From the NCBI GenBank assembly GCA_050331395.1, contig JBHJGX010000058.1, positions 1-64,000 on the forward strand: 64,000 bases of DNA, read 5' to 3'. Both the position numbers and the translations under genes were made by a program. The stretch comes from Thermohalobaculum sp050331395. GTDB lineage: Bacteria > Pseudomonadota > Alphaproteobacteria > Rhodobacterales > Rhodobacteraceae. Position 1 is the first letter of the stretch. Every line of letters starts with the position of its first letter. This document shows, piece after piece, positions 1 to 8,924 of this stretch. The notes beneath the pieces were generated by a model. It did no database searches and was not told the DNA's origin. It was given only the letters and a program-made list of their open reading frames with translations.

Positions 1-104
1 CCGCCGCCCCCTCGCCGCTGGGTCTGCGGACTTCGGGCGGCGTGGCTTGCACGCAGGTGAAGCGCGGCGTATGGCGAGGCTCGCACGGGCAGGGAGAGCA
101 GCTG

Positions 105-371
105 ATGGACGACGGCAGCGCGGCGGCGCATGGTATCTCTGCGGGTCAACTGACGGCGTTAGTCGAGCGGATTGAGCGCCTCGAAGAAGAAAAGCGCGAG
201 ATCGCCGACCAAATCAAAGAGGTCTATGCAGAGGCCAAGGCGCATGGTTTCGATACGAAAACGCTGCGTAAAGTCGTGAGCCTGCGCAAGAAACCAGCCG
301 ATGAGCGTGAAGAGGAGGAGGCCCTTTTGGCGGTTTACCTCGCCGCGCTCGGGATGGAAATCCCGACCTGA
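105..371 (+). CDS. gapR: DUF2312 / GapR-family nucleoid-associated protein
   Basis: Encodes 88 residues, the usual length for DUF2312, the family of Caulobacter GapR, which binds AT-rich or overtwisted DNA. The N-terminal half is a charged coiled-coil helix (LVERIERLEEEKREIADQIK) followed by VYAEAKAHGFDTKTLRKVV, the family signature. The reading frame is open upstream to a GTG at 42, but the ATG at 105 has an AGGGAGA ribosome site 7 nt before it and gives the family length, so I chose it. It converges on the response regulator gene with only 4 nt between the stops. Assignment to the family is firm; DNA binding is inferred from it. Confidence 0.9.
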   Translation: MDDGSAAAHGISAGQLTALVERIERLEEEKREIADQIKEVYAEAKAHGFDTKTLRKVVSLRKKPADEREEEEALLAVYLAALGMEIPT

Positions 372-375
372 TGGG

Positions 376-1887
376 TTAGCGGTCCGAGGGGCCAATGCGA
401 AGCTCCTCGATCTTGCGATAAAGGGTCGAGCGGCCGATGCCGAGGCGCCGTGCGGTTTCGGACATCTTACCTTTGTAGAGCGCGATCGCCCGTTGGATCG
501 CGTCGGCCTCGATCTCGATCAGCCGGCGGATATGGCCGTCTTCCCGCAAGAACGGATCTTCGCAGGGCGCCGTGTCGTCATGCGGATCGCGGGGCCCGGC
601 CTCGCCTAGGCCGCAGTCGCCGCGCGTCGGACGTGTGCAGGCGCCGTCGACGGGGGCCGGGTCGGGCGGATCGCTCGCACGGTCGGGCGGGGCGCGCCGG
701 AGGCCGATTGCCCCTGACGGTCCGCGCAGGTCTTCGGGTTCGATCATCGGGCCGTCCGCCAGGACCACCGCGCGGTGGATGGTGTTCTCGAGCTCGCGCA
801 CGTTCCCCGGCCAGGGGGCGGCCATGATCGCCTCCATCGCGGTCCGCGAAATCCCCTCGATCGGCACTTCTTCTTCGGCGACGAAGCGGCTTAGGAACAT
901 TCGCGCGAGCCCGGGGATATCGTCGCGCCGGTCGCGCAGCGGCGGCAGCCGGAGCGGGAAGACGCTGAGACGGTAGTAGAGGTCCTCGCGAAAGCGGCCG
1001 TCGGCGATCATTTCTTCGAGCCGGCGGTTGGTGGCGGAGATCAGCCGGATGTCGACCCGCACGGGCTCGGAGGCGCCGACCGGGTCGACCTCGCCGGTTT
1101 GCAGCGCGCGCAGAAGCTTGACCTGGGCATCCAGGGGCAGTTCGCCGACCTCGTCGAGGAACAGCGTGCCGCCCTGCGCTTCTTGAAACATGCCGGCGCG
1201 GCGGGCTGTCGCGCCGGTGAAGGCGCCTTTCTCATGGCCGAAGAGGGTCGATTCGACCAGCGTCGCCGGGATCGCGCCGCAATTGACCGCGACGAAGGGC
1301 CGGCCCGCCCGGTCGCCGGACCCGTGGACGGCGCGGGCGAAGACTTCTTTTCCGGTGCCCGACTCCCCCTCGATCAAGAGCGGGATATCCGAGCGTGCTG
1401 CCCGCCGAGCGAGCGCGATGGCCTCGCGCATGGGCCCCGCGATCGCGATCAATTCGTCGAAGGATAGCCGGTTGTCGTGCCGCCGCGAGAGGCGCCGAAC
1501 CTCGGTCGACAGATCGGCGATGGCGAGCGCGTTCCGGATCGAGACCGTGAGCCGCTCGGGCGCGACGGGCTTCACGAGAAAATCGGTGGCGCCGGCGCGC
1601 ATCGCTTCGACCGCACGGGTGATCGAGCCATCGGCGGTGATCACCAAGACCGGCAATGTGAGGCCGGCGGCGCGGATCTTTCGCAGGACCGAAAGGCCGT
1701 CGAGGTCGGGCATCAACAAATCGAGAAGAAGAAGAGAAACGCCCCCGCCCTCGGTTCCGAGCAAGCGTTCGACGGCCGCGCCGCCGCCGCCGGCCTCCTC
1801 GATCCGATACCCGTCTGCCGAAAGCACGGTGCTGAGGAACCGCCGTTGGGCGCGGTCGTCGTCGGCGATCAGGATCGAAGCGGTCAT
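376..1887 (-). CDS. Sigma-54-dependent response regulator (NtrC type)
   Basis: Encodes 503 residues in three parts. The receiver domain (about 1-120) has acidic residues D9-D11, phosphoacceptor D56 and K106. The AAA+ domain (about 143-380) has Walker A GESGTGKE at 174-181, the sigma-54 contact loop GAFTGA at 221-226 and Walker B TLFLDE at 241-246. A Fis-type helix-turn-helix lies at the C-terminus (SETARRLGIGRSTLYRKIEE). A proline-rich linker of about 60 residues separates the AAA+ and DNA-binding parts. An upstream in-frame ATG exists at 1902, but GAGGAA overlaps it and is well spaced for the ATG at 1887. No histidine kinase lies nearby, so its partner and signal are unknown. Confidence 0.93.
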   Translation of the reverse strand: MTASILIADDDRAQRRFLSTVLSADGYRIEEAGGGGAAVERLLGTEGGGVSLLLLDLLMPDLDGLSVLRKIRAAGLTLPVLVITADGSITRAVEAMRAGATDFLVKPVAPERLTVSIRNALAIADLSTEVRRLSRRHDNRLSFDELIAIAGPMREAIALARRAARSDIPLLIEGESGTGKEVFARAVHGSGDRAGRPFVAVNCGAIPATLVESTLFGHEKGAFTGATARRAGMFQEAQGGTLFLDEVGELPLDAQVKLLRALQTGEVDPVGASEPVRVDIRLISATNRRLEEMIADGRFREDLYYRLSVFPLRLPPLRDRRDDIPGLARMFLSRFVAEEEVPIEGISRTAMEAIMAAPWPGNVRELENTIHRAVVLADGPMIEPEDLRGPSGAIGLRRAPPDRASDPPDPAPVDGACTRPTRGDCGLGEAGPRDPHDDTAPCEDPFLREDGHIRRLIEIEADAIQRAIALYKGKMSETARRLGIGRSTLYRKIEELRIGPSDR

Positions 1888-2247
1888 CGTATCATTCCTC
1901 ACCGGTTAACGGCCAAATCCCCGCCCTTTGCCCGCGCAAACCCGGTCCGGGACGAAAGTCGGCCGGCCGAGAGGCACGGGACGACCCGCGACCTTGCTAA
2001 ACGCTCGATGGTTTAGAAACCGTCACTCTCGGCCCTGCGTTCCGAACCGTCGTGGCGAGGGGGTCTCGCACTGTTGTGAAATCGCGACGGCGCGCATAAT
2101 CTGCCGGCCGGGTTGGCGATTTCGGGGCGCGCCGATTGCGATTCCCGGAGCGCTGTGCCAAGCCAAAGTCACGGGTCGGCTTATGCGTCGGCAATTATAT
2201 TCAGGACGCGCGGTCAAGCGGCGTCCGAACACGGAACGGAGAGAGGG
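1888..2247. other. Divergent intergenic region between response regulator and ompA-like gene
   Basis: About 360 bases with no credible gene. It should hold the promoters of the leftward response regulator and the rightward OmpA-like lipoprotein. CATAAT near 2094-2099 and an AT-rich stretch near 2194-2204 resemble -10 elements, but neither has a convincing -35 partner. No clear operator repeat or conserved RNA structure was seen. Confidence 0.4.
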
Positions 2248-3087
2248 ATGAAGACTGTTGTTCGTCTGGTGCTGGGTGCTGTGGCCCTCGCGGCCGCCGC
2301 AGGCTGCTCGCAGCTCCCTGGGTCCTCGTTGGGGGCCACCTTCATCGCGGAGGACTACCTCGCGGTCGACCACGGCGGTCCGGGCTTCACCGGCGCGCTG
2401 GCTTCCGAATACACCGAGCTCGCCCGCGATCAGGCCAACATGGTGGCGTGGCTGAACTCGACCGCGTTCATCGCGAAAGCCCAGCAGGCCGAGGCCGGCA
2501 CCAATCCGGGCCCCTGGTCGCCCGACCAGCTCGGCGTGAACGGCGATGCCGCTCAGCTCTTCAATCGCGTCGTCGCGACGGTGAACGAGAATTCGAGCCA
2601 GCGCCCGGCGGAATGCGCGCGCGCTCAGGCGATGTGGGACCAGTACTTGACGGTGCTGCGGGCCGAAGGAAACGGTGCCAAGTGTCCGCTCACCTCGGAT
2701 GAGGCGCTGGCACTCCTGAACGAAGCTCTCGTGGCTTGCGAAGGCGTCGCACCGCCGGCCGACTTCATCGTCTACTTCGGCTTTAACCGCACCGATCTGA
2801 CCGAGCGAGCGCTCAACACCATCGGGCGCGTCATGGACAGCTTCAACACCAATGGCGCGTCGGGCGTGTCGATCGTCGGTCACACCGACACCGTCGGCTC
2901 GGTCCAGTACAACCAGCGCCTGTCGGAGGCGCGCGCCCGCCGTGTGGCTCAGGCCCTCGTCGATCGCGGTATTCCGGCCGACATCATGGTCCTCGCCGGC
3001 CGCTCGGAGCTGGAGCCTGCCCGCATCACCGGCGACGGTGTCCGCGAGCCGCTCAACCGCCGCGCCGAGATCAGCCTGTCGCAGTAA
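2248..3087 (+). CDS. OmpA-family outer-membrane lipoprotein
   Basis: Encodes 279 residues. A lipoprotein signal ends at C20 (LAAAAGC). A helical region with no recognised family follows (about 21-170), then a C-terminal OmpA-like peptidoglycan-binding domain (about 172-279) with GHTDTVGS at 211-218, RLSEARA at 224-230 and NRRAEI near the end. It should sit in the periplasm or outer membrane and grip the cell wall. The ATG at 2248 is chosen because GGAGAGAGG lies just upstream and it opens a proper signal sequence; an upstream in-frame start at 2113 would bury that signal. A strong terminator follows, so it is probably monocistronic. Confidence 0.9.
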   Translation: MKTVVRLVLGAVALAAAAGCSQLPGSSLGATFIAEDYLAVDHGGPGFTGALASEYTELARDQANMVAWLNSTAFIAKAQQAEAGTNPGPWSPDQLGVNGDAAQLFNRVVATVNENSSQRPAECARAQAMWDQYLTVLRAEGNGAKCPLTSDEALALLNEALVACEGVAPPADFIVYFGFNRTDLTERALNTIGRVMDSFNTNGASGVSIVGHTDTVGSVQYNQRLSEARARRVAQALVDRGIPADIMVLAGRSELEPARITGDGVREPLNRRAEISLSQ

Positions 3088-3109
3088 GCGACCGGCCTCG
3101 CAAACAAAG

Positions 3110-3138
3110 AGACCCCGCGCCATTGCGCGGGGTCTTTT
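3110..3138 (+). terminator. Rho-independent terminator after ompA-like gene
   Basis: A perfect 11-bp stem (3110-3120 with 3125-3135) closes a CATT loop and is followed by TTT and, after CA, five more T. It lies 23 nt after the stop of the lipoprotein gene. Confidence 0.88.
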
Positions 3139-3279
3139 CATTTTTGCGCCGGATCCGGCTCCCTCGGTGCCGCGGCGCAGCCTCCGACTGCCCCCCTCGT
3201 CCGGCTTTTTCGGCCAGGCGCCTTGGTCCTCCCCCGACCGAGCATATCTGCTCCGGAAACCCGACTGAAGGAGCCCCCC

Positions 3280-5124
3280 ATGACCCGTGCCGCCCATCTC
3301 GCCGCGACCCGCCCTCTCTTCGAGAAGGCCACGGACACCGGAGGCGACGGCGACCGCTTCGGTGCGCTTCCGGACTGGGACCTGACGGATCTCTACCCGG
3401 CCATGGACGCGCCCGAGGTCGAGAGCGATCTCGCGACGGCCGAGACCGAGGCGCGCGCCTTCGCAGAGCGGTACGAAGGCAAGCTGGATGGCCTCGACGG
3501 CGAGGGCTACGCCACGGCGATTGCGGCCTATGAGGCGATCGAGAAGCGGCTGTCGCGGCTCGTGACCTATGCGACGCTCCTCTATGCTCAAGATACGGGG
3601 CCCGAGCGCGCCAAATTCATGGGCGATATCCGCGGGCGCATCACACAGATCACGCAACCGCTCGTTTTCTTCACGCTTGAGCTCAACCGCGTAGAAGAGG
3701 ATGCCCTCGCAGCCCGCATGGCCGAGAGCGCGGCCCTTGCCCGCTACCGGCCTTGGCTCAAGCGGTTGCGGGCGCTGCGGCCTTATCAGCTTTCGGACGA
3801 GCTCGAGAAATTTCTGCACGATCAGTCGGTTGTGGGCGCGGCCGCCTGGCACCGGCTTTTCGACGAGACGATCGCCGGGCTCAGCTTCGAGGTGGAGGGC
3901 GAGGACGGCCCGCTCGGCTTCGAAGCGACGGTGACGCTTCTGTCCGACCCCAACCGGACGCGCCGCCGGGCGGCCGGCGAGGCGCTTGCCCGGGTGCTGA
4001 GCGAAAACATCCGCCTTTTCACGCTCATCACCAACACGCTCGCCAAAGAGAAAGAGGTCGAGGACCGCTGGCGCAAGCTGCCTACGCCGGAATTCGCTCG
4101 CCACCTCTCGAACGATGTGGAACCCGCGGTGGTCGACGCGCTCAGAACCGCCGTTCAGTCCGCGTATCCGCGGCTCTCGCACCGCTACTACGCGATGAAG
4201 GCCAAATGGCTAGGGCTCGAGCGACTTGAATACTGGGATCGAAATGCCCCTCTGCCCGAGGCCGAGGACCGTACCGTTCCCTGGGATGAAGCCGTGGATA
4301 CGGTTCTTGGCGCCTATCGGGGCTTCTCACCCAAGATGGCGGAGCTCGCCGAGCCGTTCTTCGGGTCGGGTTGGATCGATGCGGGCGTCAAGCCTGGCAA
4401 GATGCCGGGCGCATTTGCGCACCCGGCCGTCACCGATGTTCACCCGTTTCTCATGCTTAACTATCTGGGCAAGACGCGGGACGTCATGACCCTCGCGCAT
4501 GAGCTCGGGCATGGGGTGCATCAGCGCCTCGCGGCCGAACAGGGTGAATTGCTGTCGCGAACGCCGCTCACGCTGGCCGAGACAGCCTCGGTCTTCGGCG
4601 AGATGCTGACCTTCCGTCGCGTGCTCTCCAGCGAAAGCGACCCGAAAAAGCGCAAGAGCCTCCTCGCCTCCAAGGTCGAGGACATGATCAATACCGTGGT
4701 CCGTCAGATCGCGTTCTATGAGTTTGAACTGCGGGTGCATGCAGCTCGGCGCGACGGAGAGTTGACATCGGAAGATCTCGGGCGGATCTGGCTCGACGTT
4801 CAGCGCGAAAGTTTGGGACCCGCGATCAATTTTGCCGAGGGATACGAGACCTATTGGGCCTATATCCCGCACTTCATCCACTCGCCATTTTACGTCTATG
4901 CCTATGCGTTCGGTGACGGGCTGGTGAACGCGCTGTTCGCCGTCTATGAACAGGGTGCCGACGGTTTCGAGGACAAATATTTCGATATGCTGCGGGCCGG
5001 CGGCACGCGTCATCACTCCGACCTGCTCGCGCCCTTCGGCCTCGACGCGTCCGACCCGGCTTTTTGGGACAAGGGGCTCACGCTCATCGCCGGCATGATC
5101 GACGAACTCGAGGGGATGGACTGA
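3280..5124 (+). CDS. pepF: M3-family oligoendopeptidase F
   Basis: Encodes 614 residues, typical for PepF. The zinc metallopeptidase motif HELGH is at 407-411 (AHELGHGVHQ), with the third ligand expected in the following helix (ETASVFGEML). The N-terminal part is the helical M3 prodomain-like region. It cleaves short peptides in the cytoplasm. The ATG at 3280 has GAAGGAG upstream; an in-frame start at 3223 has no such site. The stop overlaps a possible downstream ATG (TGATG at 5122-5126). Confidence 0.95.
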   Translation: MTRAAHLAATRPLFEKATDTGGDGDRFGALPDWDLTDLYPAMDAPEVESDLATAETEARAFAERYEGKLDGLDGEGYATAIAAYEAIEKRLSRLVTYATLLYAQDTGPERAKFMGDIRGRITQITQPLVFFTLELNRVEEDALAARMAESAALARYRPWLKRLRALRPYQLSDELEKFLHDQSVVGAAAWHRLFDETIAGLSFEVEGEDGPLGFEATVTLLSDPNRTRRRAAGEALARVLSENIRLFTLITNTLAKEKEVEDRWRKLPTPEFARHLSNDVEPAVVDALRTAVQSAYPRLSHRYYAMKAKWLGLERLEYWDRNAPLPEAEDRTVPWDEAVDTVLGAYRGFSPKMAELAEPFFGSGWIDAGVKPGKMPGAFAHPAVTDVHPFLMLNYLGKTRDVMTLAHELGHGVHQRLAAEQGELLSRTPLTLAETASVFGEMLTFRRVLSSESDPKKRKSLLASKVEDMINTVVRQIAFYEFELRVHAARRDGELTSEDLGRIWLDVQRESLGPAINFAEGYETYWAYIPHFIHSPFYVYAYAFGDGLVNALFAVYEQGADGFEDKYFDMLRAGGTRHHSDLLAPFGLDASDPAFWDKGLTLIAGMIDELEGMD

Positions 5125-5555
5125 TGCGGTGGCCCTGGCTGCGGCGGCCGCGCCGGGGCCCGACCGTTCTGCCGCCTCGGCCAGAGCCGCAATCCCCATC
5201 CCGACCCGAGCCGTCCCGACGGCAGGCCTTCGCGCGGTGGCCGGGCGAGGCGGTCCCCGATCCCTCGACGAAGGGCGGCGACGACAGCCCATTTCGCGAC
5301 CGCGATGCGCGCGCCGGCGTGGGCGCGGAGATGAGCGGTCCGCGCGGCCACGCTTTCTTCCGCCTCCCGTCGCCCATCCCCGACAACGGCGAGGATCTGC
5401 GCAGGCGCGATTGTGTGATCTCGACCGGCTCGGAACGCCTCCTCGGCACCGATAGGGGTCCGCATGTTAGCGGCCGGCCGATCTGGTGCCCACGGGAGGA
5501 AAACGCGAGCGGGTGCTTCGGCAGAGCCCAGCGGGTGGGTCATGGGACGGTCTGA
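5124..5555 (+). CDS. Possible small Arg/Pro-rich hypothetical protein
   Basis: A 143-codon frame opens with an ATG overlapping the pepF stop (TGATG) and ends inside the start of the next gene. Third-position GC is fairly high (about 80% by hand count), higher than in the competing opposite-strand frame. The product is rich in Arg and Pro at the N-terminus, with a mixed C-terminal half, and matches no family I know. Translational coupling to pepF would explain the overlap. It could also be non-coding, since the same stretch is open on the other strand. Confidence 0.3.
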   Translation: MRWPWLRRPRRGPTVLPPRPEPQSPSRPEPSRRQAFARWPGEAVPDPSTKGGDDSPFRDRDARAGVGAEMSGPRGHAFFRLPSPIPDNGEDLRRRDCVISTGSERLLGTDRGPHVSGRPIWCPREENASGCFGRAQRVGHGTV

Positions 5556-6267
5556 CCGCGCGGAGCGGGTGATCCGCCGCGGCGTCGTCCGCCGCCTCTT
5601 CGGGCTCATGGGCTCACTCGGGGCTGCCTTGCTCGGGGCGGGCCTGCTCGAGACGGGCGGGCCTGCGGCAGCAGAACCCACGCTTCGCGTGCTCTTTGTC
5701 GGGAACTCGTTTACCCGGCAGCACGACGTTCCGGCCCGTGTCGCCGCGCGCGCCGAGGCCGACGGCATCTCGCTCCGCCCGACGATGCTCGCCCGTGACG
5801 GCGCGCGCCTCTCTGAACATCTCGCCCGCGGGCTCGAAGCGCGCCTTGCGGAGGGCTGGGACGCGGTTGTCGTGCAAGGCTTCAGCACCGAGGCGCTCTA
5901 TCCCGACCGGGCCGCGCGGGCCGAGGCCGCCTTTGCCCGGATCGCCGCAGCGGCGCAGCCTGCGCCCGTTGTGCTTTTCCAGCCTTGGCCGCGTGCGCCC
6001 GGCCACCGGTTTTATGCGGCGCCCGAACGCATCGGGTTTGTGCCGCCCGGGAGCCCGGCCGAAATGGCCGCGCGGGTCCACGCCTTCTATGCCCGCCTTG
6101 CAACCGCAACGGGCGCCGATCTCGCGCCCGTGGGTCTCGTCTGGGCCCGCGAGACCGCCGCCGGTGCCCGGCTTTACGCAGCCGATCGGTATCACGCGAA
6201 CCCCGATGGCGCGGCGCTTGCGGCCCGTGAGATCTGGGCCGCGCTCCGCCCCGCGCTCGGCCGCTGA
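5542..6267 (+). CDS. Secreted SGNH-hydrolase-like protein
   Basis: Encodes about 241 residues. An N-terminal basic stretch (VIRRGVVRRLFG) and hydrophobic core ending near PAAAEP form a signal peptide, possibly Tat-like. After it, VLFVGNSFT resembles the nucleophile-Ser block of SGNH/GDSL hydrolases (Gly-Asn-Ser), and DRYHANPDG near the C-terminus gives the Asp and His of block V. It is probably a periplasmic esterase or carbohydrate-modifying hydrolase. The substrate is not predictable. The start is uncertain: the frame is open to 5464, and 5542 was preferred because it starts close to the signal peptide. Confidence 0.7.
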   Translation: MGRSDRAERVIRRGVVRRLFGLMGSLGAALLGAGLLETGGPAAAEPTLRVLFVGNSFTRQHDVPARVAARAEADGISLRPTMLARDGARLSEHLARGLEARLAEGWDAVVVQGFSTEALYPDRAARAEAAFARIAAAAQPAPVVLFQPWPRAPGHRFYAAPERIGFVPPGSPAEMAARVHAFYARLATATGADLAPVGLVWARETAAGARLYAADRYHANPDGAALAAREIWAALRPALGR

Positions 6268-6329
6268 GCCCGGCTTGCAATCGTCCTGCCGCGTGATACC
6301 CCTCCGCCGTGTCAGCTGAGGAGCCCGCC

Positions 6330-7412
6330 ATGCCCGATCTCGATCCCGTCCGTGCGCGCTATCTCGACGAGGTCGCCGCCGCCGCCGACGAGGCTGCCAT
6401 CGAGGCCGTGCGTGTCTCGGCTCTTGGTAAAAAGGGCGAGATCAGCCTGATGATGCGCGAACTCGGGCGCATGTCGCCCGAAGAACGCCAAACGGCCGGC
6501 CCTGCCCTCAACGCCCTCAAGGACGAGATCAACGACGCCATCGCGGCGCGGAAAACCGCCCTCGCCGAAGCGGCCCTCGAAGCGCGGCTCGCGACCGAAT
6601 GGCAAGACGTGACGCTGGCAAGCCGGCCGACCGCACAAGGCACCATCCATCCGATCAGCCAGGTGATGGACGAGGTAATCGCGATCTTTGCCGATCTGGG
6701 TTTCTCGGTCGCCGAAGGTCCGCAAATCGAGACCGACTGGTACAATTTCGACGCCCTCAATATCCCGCCCGAGCACCCCTCTCGGACCGAGATGGATACG
6801 TTCTATCTGCATCGGCGCGAGGGCGACAATCGACCGCCCCATGTGCTGCGGACCCATACCTCGCCGGTGCAGATCCGGTATCTTGAGGCCCATGGGGCGC
6901 CTTGCCGGATCATCGCGCCCGGACGGGTTTACCGTTCGGATTACGACCAGACTCACACGCCGATGTTCCACCAATACGAGGGGCTCTGCATCGACCGGGA
7001 CATCTCGATGGCGCATCTCAAATGGACCCTAGAAGAGTTCTGCCGGACCTTCTTCGAGGTGGACGGGGTCGAATTGCGGTTCCGCGCCTCGCATTTCCCG
7101 TTCACCGAGCCGTCGGCCGAGGTCGACATCCGGTATTCGGTCGAGGGCGGGCAGATCCGTCTCGGCCAGGGGGATCGCTGGATGGAGATCCTCGGCAGCG
7201 GCATGGTGCATCCGAAGGTGCTCGCAGCCGGCGGTGTCGATCCGGAGATCTATCAGGGCTTCGCTTTCGGCATGGGGATCGACCGGATCGCGATGCTGAA
7301 ATACGGGATCCCCGATCTGAGGGCGTTCTTCGACAGCGACCTGCGCTGGCTCCGCCATTACGGCTTTGCGCCCGAGGACGTGCCCGCGCTCCACTCGGGT
7401 CTCAGCCGCTGA
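6330..7412 (+). CDS. pheS: Phenylalanyl-tRNA synthetase alpha subunit
   Basis: Encodes 360 residues, the normal length. The N-terminal coiled coil (about 1-90) binds tRNA. The class II catalytic core follows with HPISQVMDEV, PHVLRTHTSPVQIRYLE, the RVYRSDYDQTHTPMFHQYEG block and a GFAFGMGIDRIAML motif 3. It joins PheT to charge tRNA-Phe. The ATG at 6330 has TGAGGAG 7 nt upstream. pheT does not follow; the next gene is on the opposite strand. Separation of pheS and pheT is known in some alphaproteobacteria. Confidence 0.97.
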   Translation: MPDLDPVRARYLDEVAAAADEAAIEAVRVSALGKKGEISLMMRELGRMSPEERQTAGPALNALKDEINDAIAARKTALAEAALEARLATEWQDVTLASRPTAQGTIHPISQVMDEVIAIFADLGFSVAEGPQIETDWYNFDALNIPPEHPSRTEMDTFYLHRREGDNRPPHVLRTHTSPVQIRYLEAHGAPCRIIAPGRVYRSDYDQTHTPMFHQYEGLCIDRDISMAHLKWTLEEFCRTFFEVDGVELRFRASHFPFTEPSAEVDIRYSVEGGQIRLGQGDRWMEILGSGMVHPKVLAAGGVDPEIYQGFAFGMGIDRIAMLKYGIPDLRAFFDSDLRWLRHYGFAPEDVPALHSGLSR

Positions 7413-7454
7413 GGCGGAGCCGGTGCGGCCTCAGGCGCCGGAGGGTCCCCATGG

Positions 7455-8258
7455 TCAGCGGTCCATCTTGTCCCAGCCGAGCGCTTTGCGCACCGCCCAG
7501 AGATACCAGCGGTTCGGCAAGAGCCCGACCGTCCGCAGGATTAGGGCGAATTGCCAGGGAAAGCGGATCTCGAAGCCTGGACGCTTCAGCCCGGCGACGA
7601 TCTTGGCGGCTGCCGCGTCGGTGGACATTAGCATCGGCATCTTGAACTCGTTGACCGCCGTCGCTTCGGTCTCGACAAAGCCCGGATTGATGACGGAAAT
7701 CCGCACGCCGAGGTCGACCAGATCCATGGCAAGCGCCTCGGCCATGGCGATCACGCCCGCCTTCGTCGCGGAATAGGCGGCCGCGTTCGGCAGACCGCGA
7801 TAGCCTGCGACCGAGGCCATGAGCGCCAGGTGCCCCGTGCCGCGCTCGATCATGTGGGCCATCGCCGGGGCGAGAGCGTTCGCCACTCCGGTCAGGTTCA
7901 CGTCGATGGTCTGCGCGGCCTTGGCCACGTCGAAGGTCTGCGCCCGCATCGGATGGTAGATCCCCGCGTTGAGGACCGCGAGCGCGAGCGGACCGTCGGC
8001 GAGGATCCGCGCGACTGCCGATTGCATGGCGTCCGGGTCCGTCACATCGCCCGGAAGCGGCACGATCCGCCCCGGATGGCCAGCATCGACGGACCCTGCT
8101 GCAAGCTTCTCGAGCGGCTCCGGGCTGCGCGCGGTTGCATAGACCGTCCAGCCTTCGGCCGCGAGCGCAGTCGCGAGCGCCGCCCCGATCCCTTTGGAGG
8201 CACCGGTCACCCAGGCCGCCCCGTCGGTCGGCCGCATGATCTTCCGAAAAACGCTCAT
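7455..8258 (-). CDS. Short-chain dehydrogenase/reductase
   Basis: Encodes 267 residues of the classical SDR family. It has the NAD(P)-binding TGASKGIG at 18-25, NAG at 97-99, catalytic S149 and Y162-x3-K166 (YSATK). Substrate is unknown. It is the last gene of a leftward run behind the ChrR-like and DUF6134-like genes (6 nt after the latter's stop), so it probably shares their sigma-E-like promoter. SDR genes occur in the RpoE singlet-oxygen regulon of Rhodobacter, which fits; that link is inference. Confidence 0.9.
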   Translation of the reverse strand: MSVFRKIMRPTDGAAWVTGASKGIGAALATALAAEGWTVYATARSPEPLEKLAAGSVDAGHPGRIVPLPGDVTDPDAMQSAVARILADGPLALAVLNAGIYHPMRAQTFDVAKAAQTIDVNLTGVANALAPAMAHMIERGTGHLALMASVAGYRGLPNAAAYSATKAGVIAMAEALAMDLVDLGVRISVINPGFVETEATAVNEFKMPMLMSTDAAAAKIVAGLKRPGFEIRFPWQFALILRTVGLLPNRWYLWAVRKALGWDKMDR

Positions 8259-8264
8259 GCCCGA

Positions 8265-8909
8265 TCAGGCATCCGCCCAAAGAGCGGCGATCTGTCCGAC
8301 GTCTTCCAACACCTCGTAGCGGGCGCGCTCGCCGCCGGCATCGAATTCCGAGCCCATCCATTCGCCGCGGTCGTCATAGAAGAGCTCGGTCGTCAGCTCG
8401 CCCGTGACCTGATAGCGCCCAGTGGCCTCGCGTGCCGTGCTGATCTCGAGGAGCTTGCCGGACTGGGTCGAGATCCACGGGCGGCGCTCCAGAAACGGTT
8501 TTGCATAGTACGACGTCGTTGCTGCGCCGAGCGGGCCGCTCCCCGAATAGCCCGATCCGTCGATCTCGAGCGCGTCGCCGCCACGGCTGATCTTAACGTA
8601 TTCGCGGTCGCCGTCGTCGTTGGCGCGACTGTCGATCGAGAGGATCTGGCCGCCTTGCCACCGCTCGGTGTTCTCCAATTCGTAGCGATAGGCGGTGATG
8701 CCGAGGAATTTGACGGCGATATCGATCTCGATCCGGATCTCGAAGGCGTCGGCGGTCCGGCGCGCCGACAGCGTGTGCCGGCCGATATCGGACCCGTCGC
8801 GCAAGATCTTGAAGCTGCGGCGGGCCGCTCCGTCGGCCCGACCGACTGAGGGAATAATTCCCACGGAAAAGGCGCAGAAAGAAGTTGTTAGCAGATCGCG
8901 TCTGTTCAC
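8265..8909 (-). CDS. DUF6134-like secreted protein
   Basis: Encodes 214 residues. The N-terminus MNRRDLLTTSFCAFSVG looks like a Tat-type signal (RRDLL) with cleavage near the GRA at 23-25. The mature part is beta-rich with FKILRDGSDIGRHTL and IAVKFLGITAYRYE, matching the DUF6134 pattern as I recall it, a fold related to periplasmic lipid-binding-like proteins. Function is unknown. It lies 15 nt downstream of the ChrR-like gene and 6 nt upstream of the SDR gene in one operon. Confidence 0.75.
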   Translation of the reverse strand: MNRRDLLTTSFCAFSVGIIPSVGRADGAARRSFKILRDGSDIGRHTLSARRTADAFEIRIEIDIAVKFLGITAYRYELENTERWQGGQILSIDSRANDDGDREYVKISRGGDALEIDGSGYSGSGPLGAATTSYYAKPFLERRPWISTQSGKLLEISTAREATGRYQVTGELTTELFYDDRGEWMGSEFDAGGERARYEVLEDVGQIAALWADA

Positions 8910-8924
8910 GGCAGATCCTCCGGT

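Noticed and set aside
5084..5449. Minus-strand gene in the pepF to SGNH gap
   Set aside because: Arg/Ser/Gly-rich shadow with poorer third-position GC than the plus-strand frame and no start signal.
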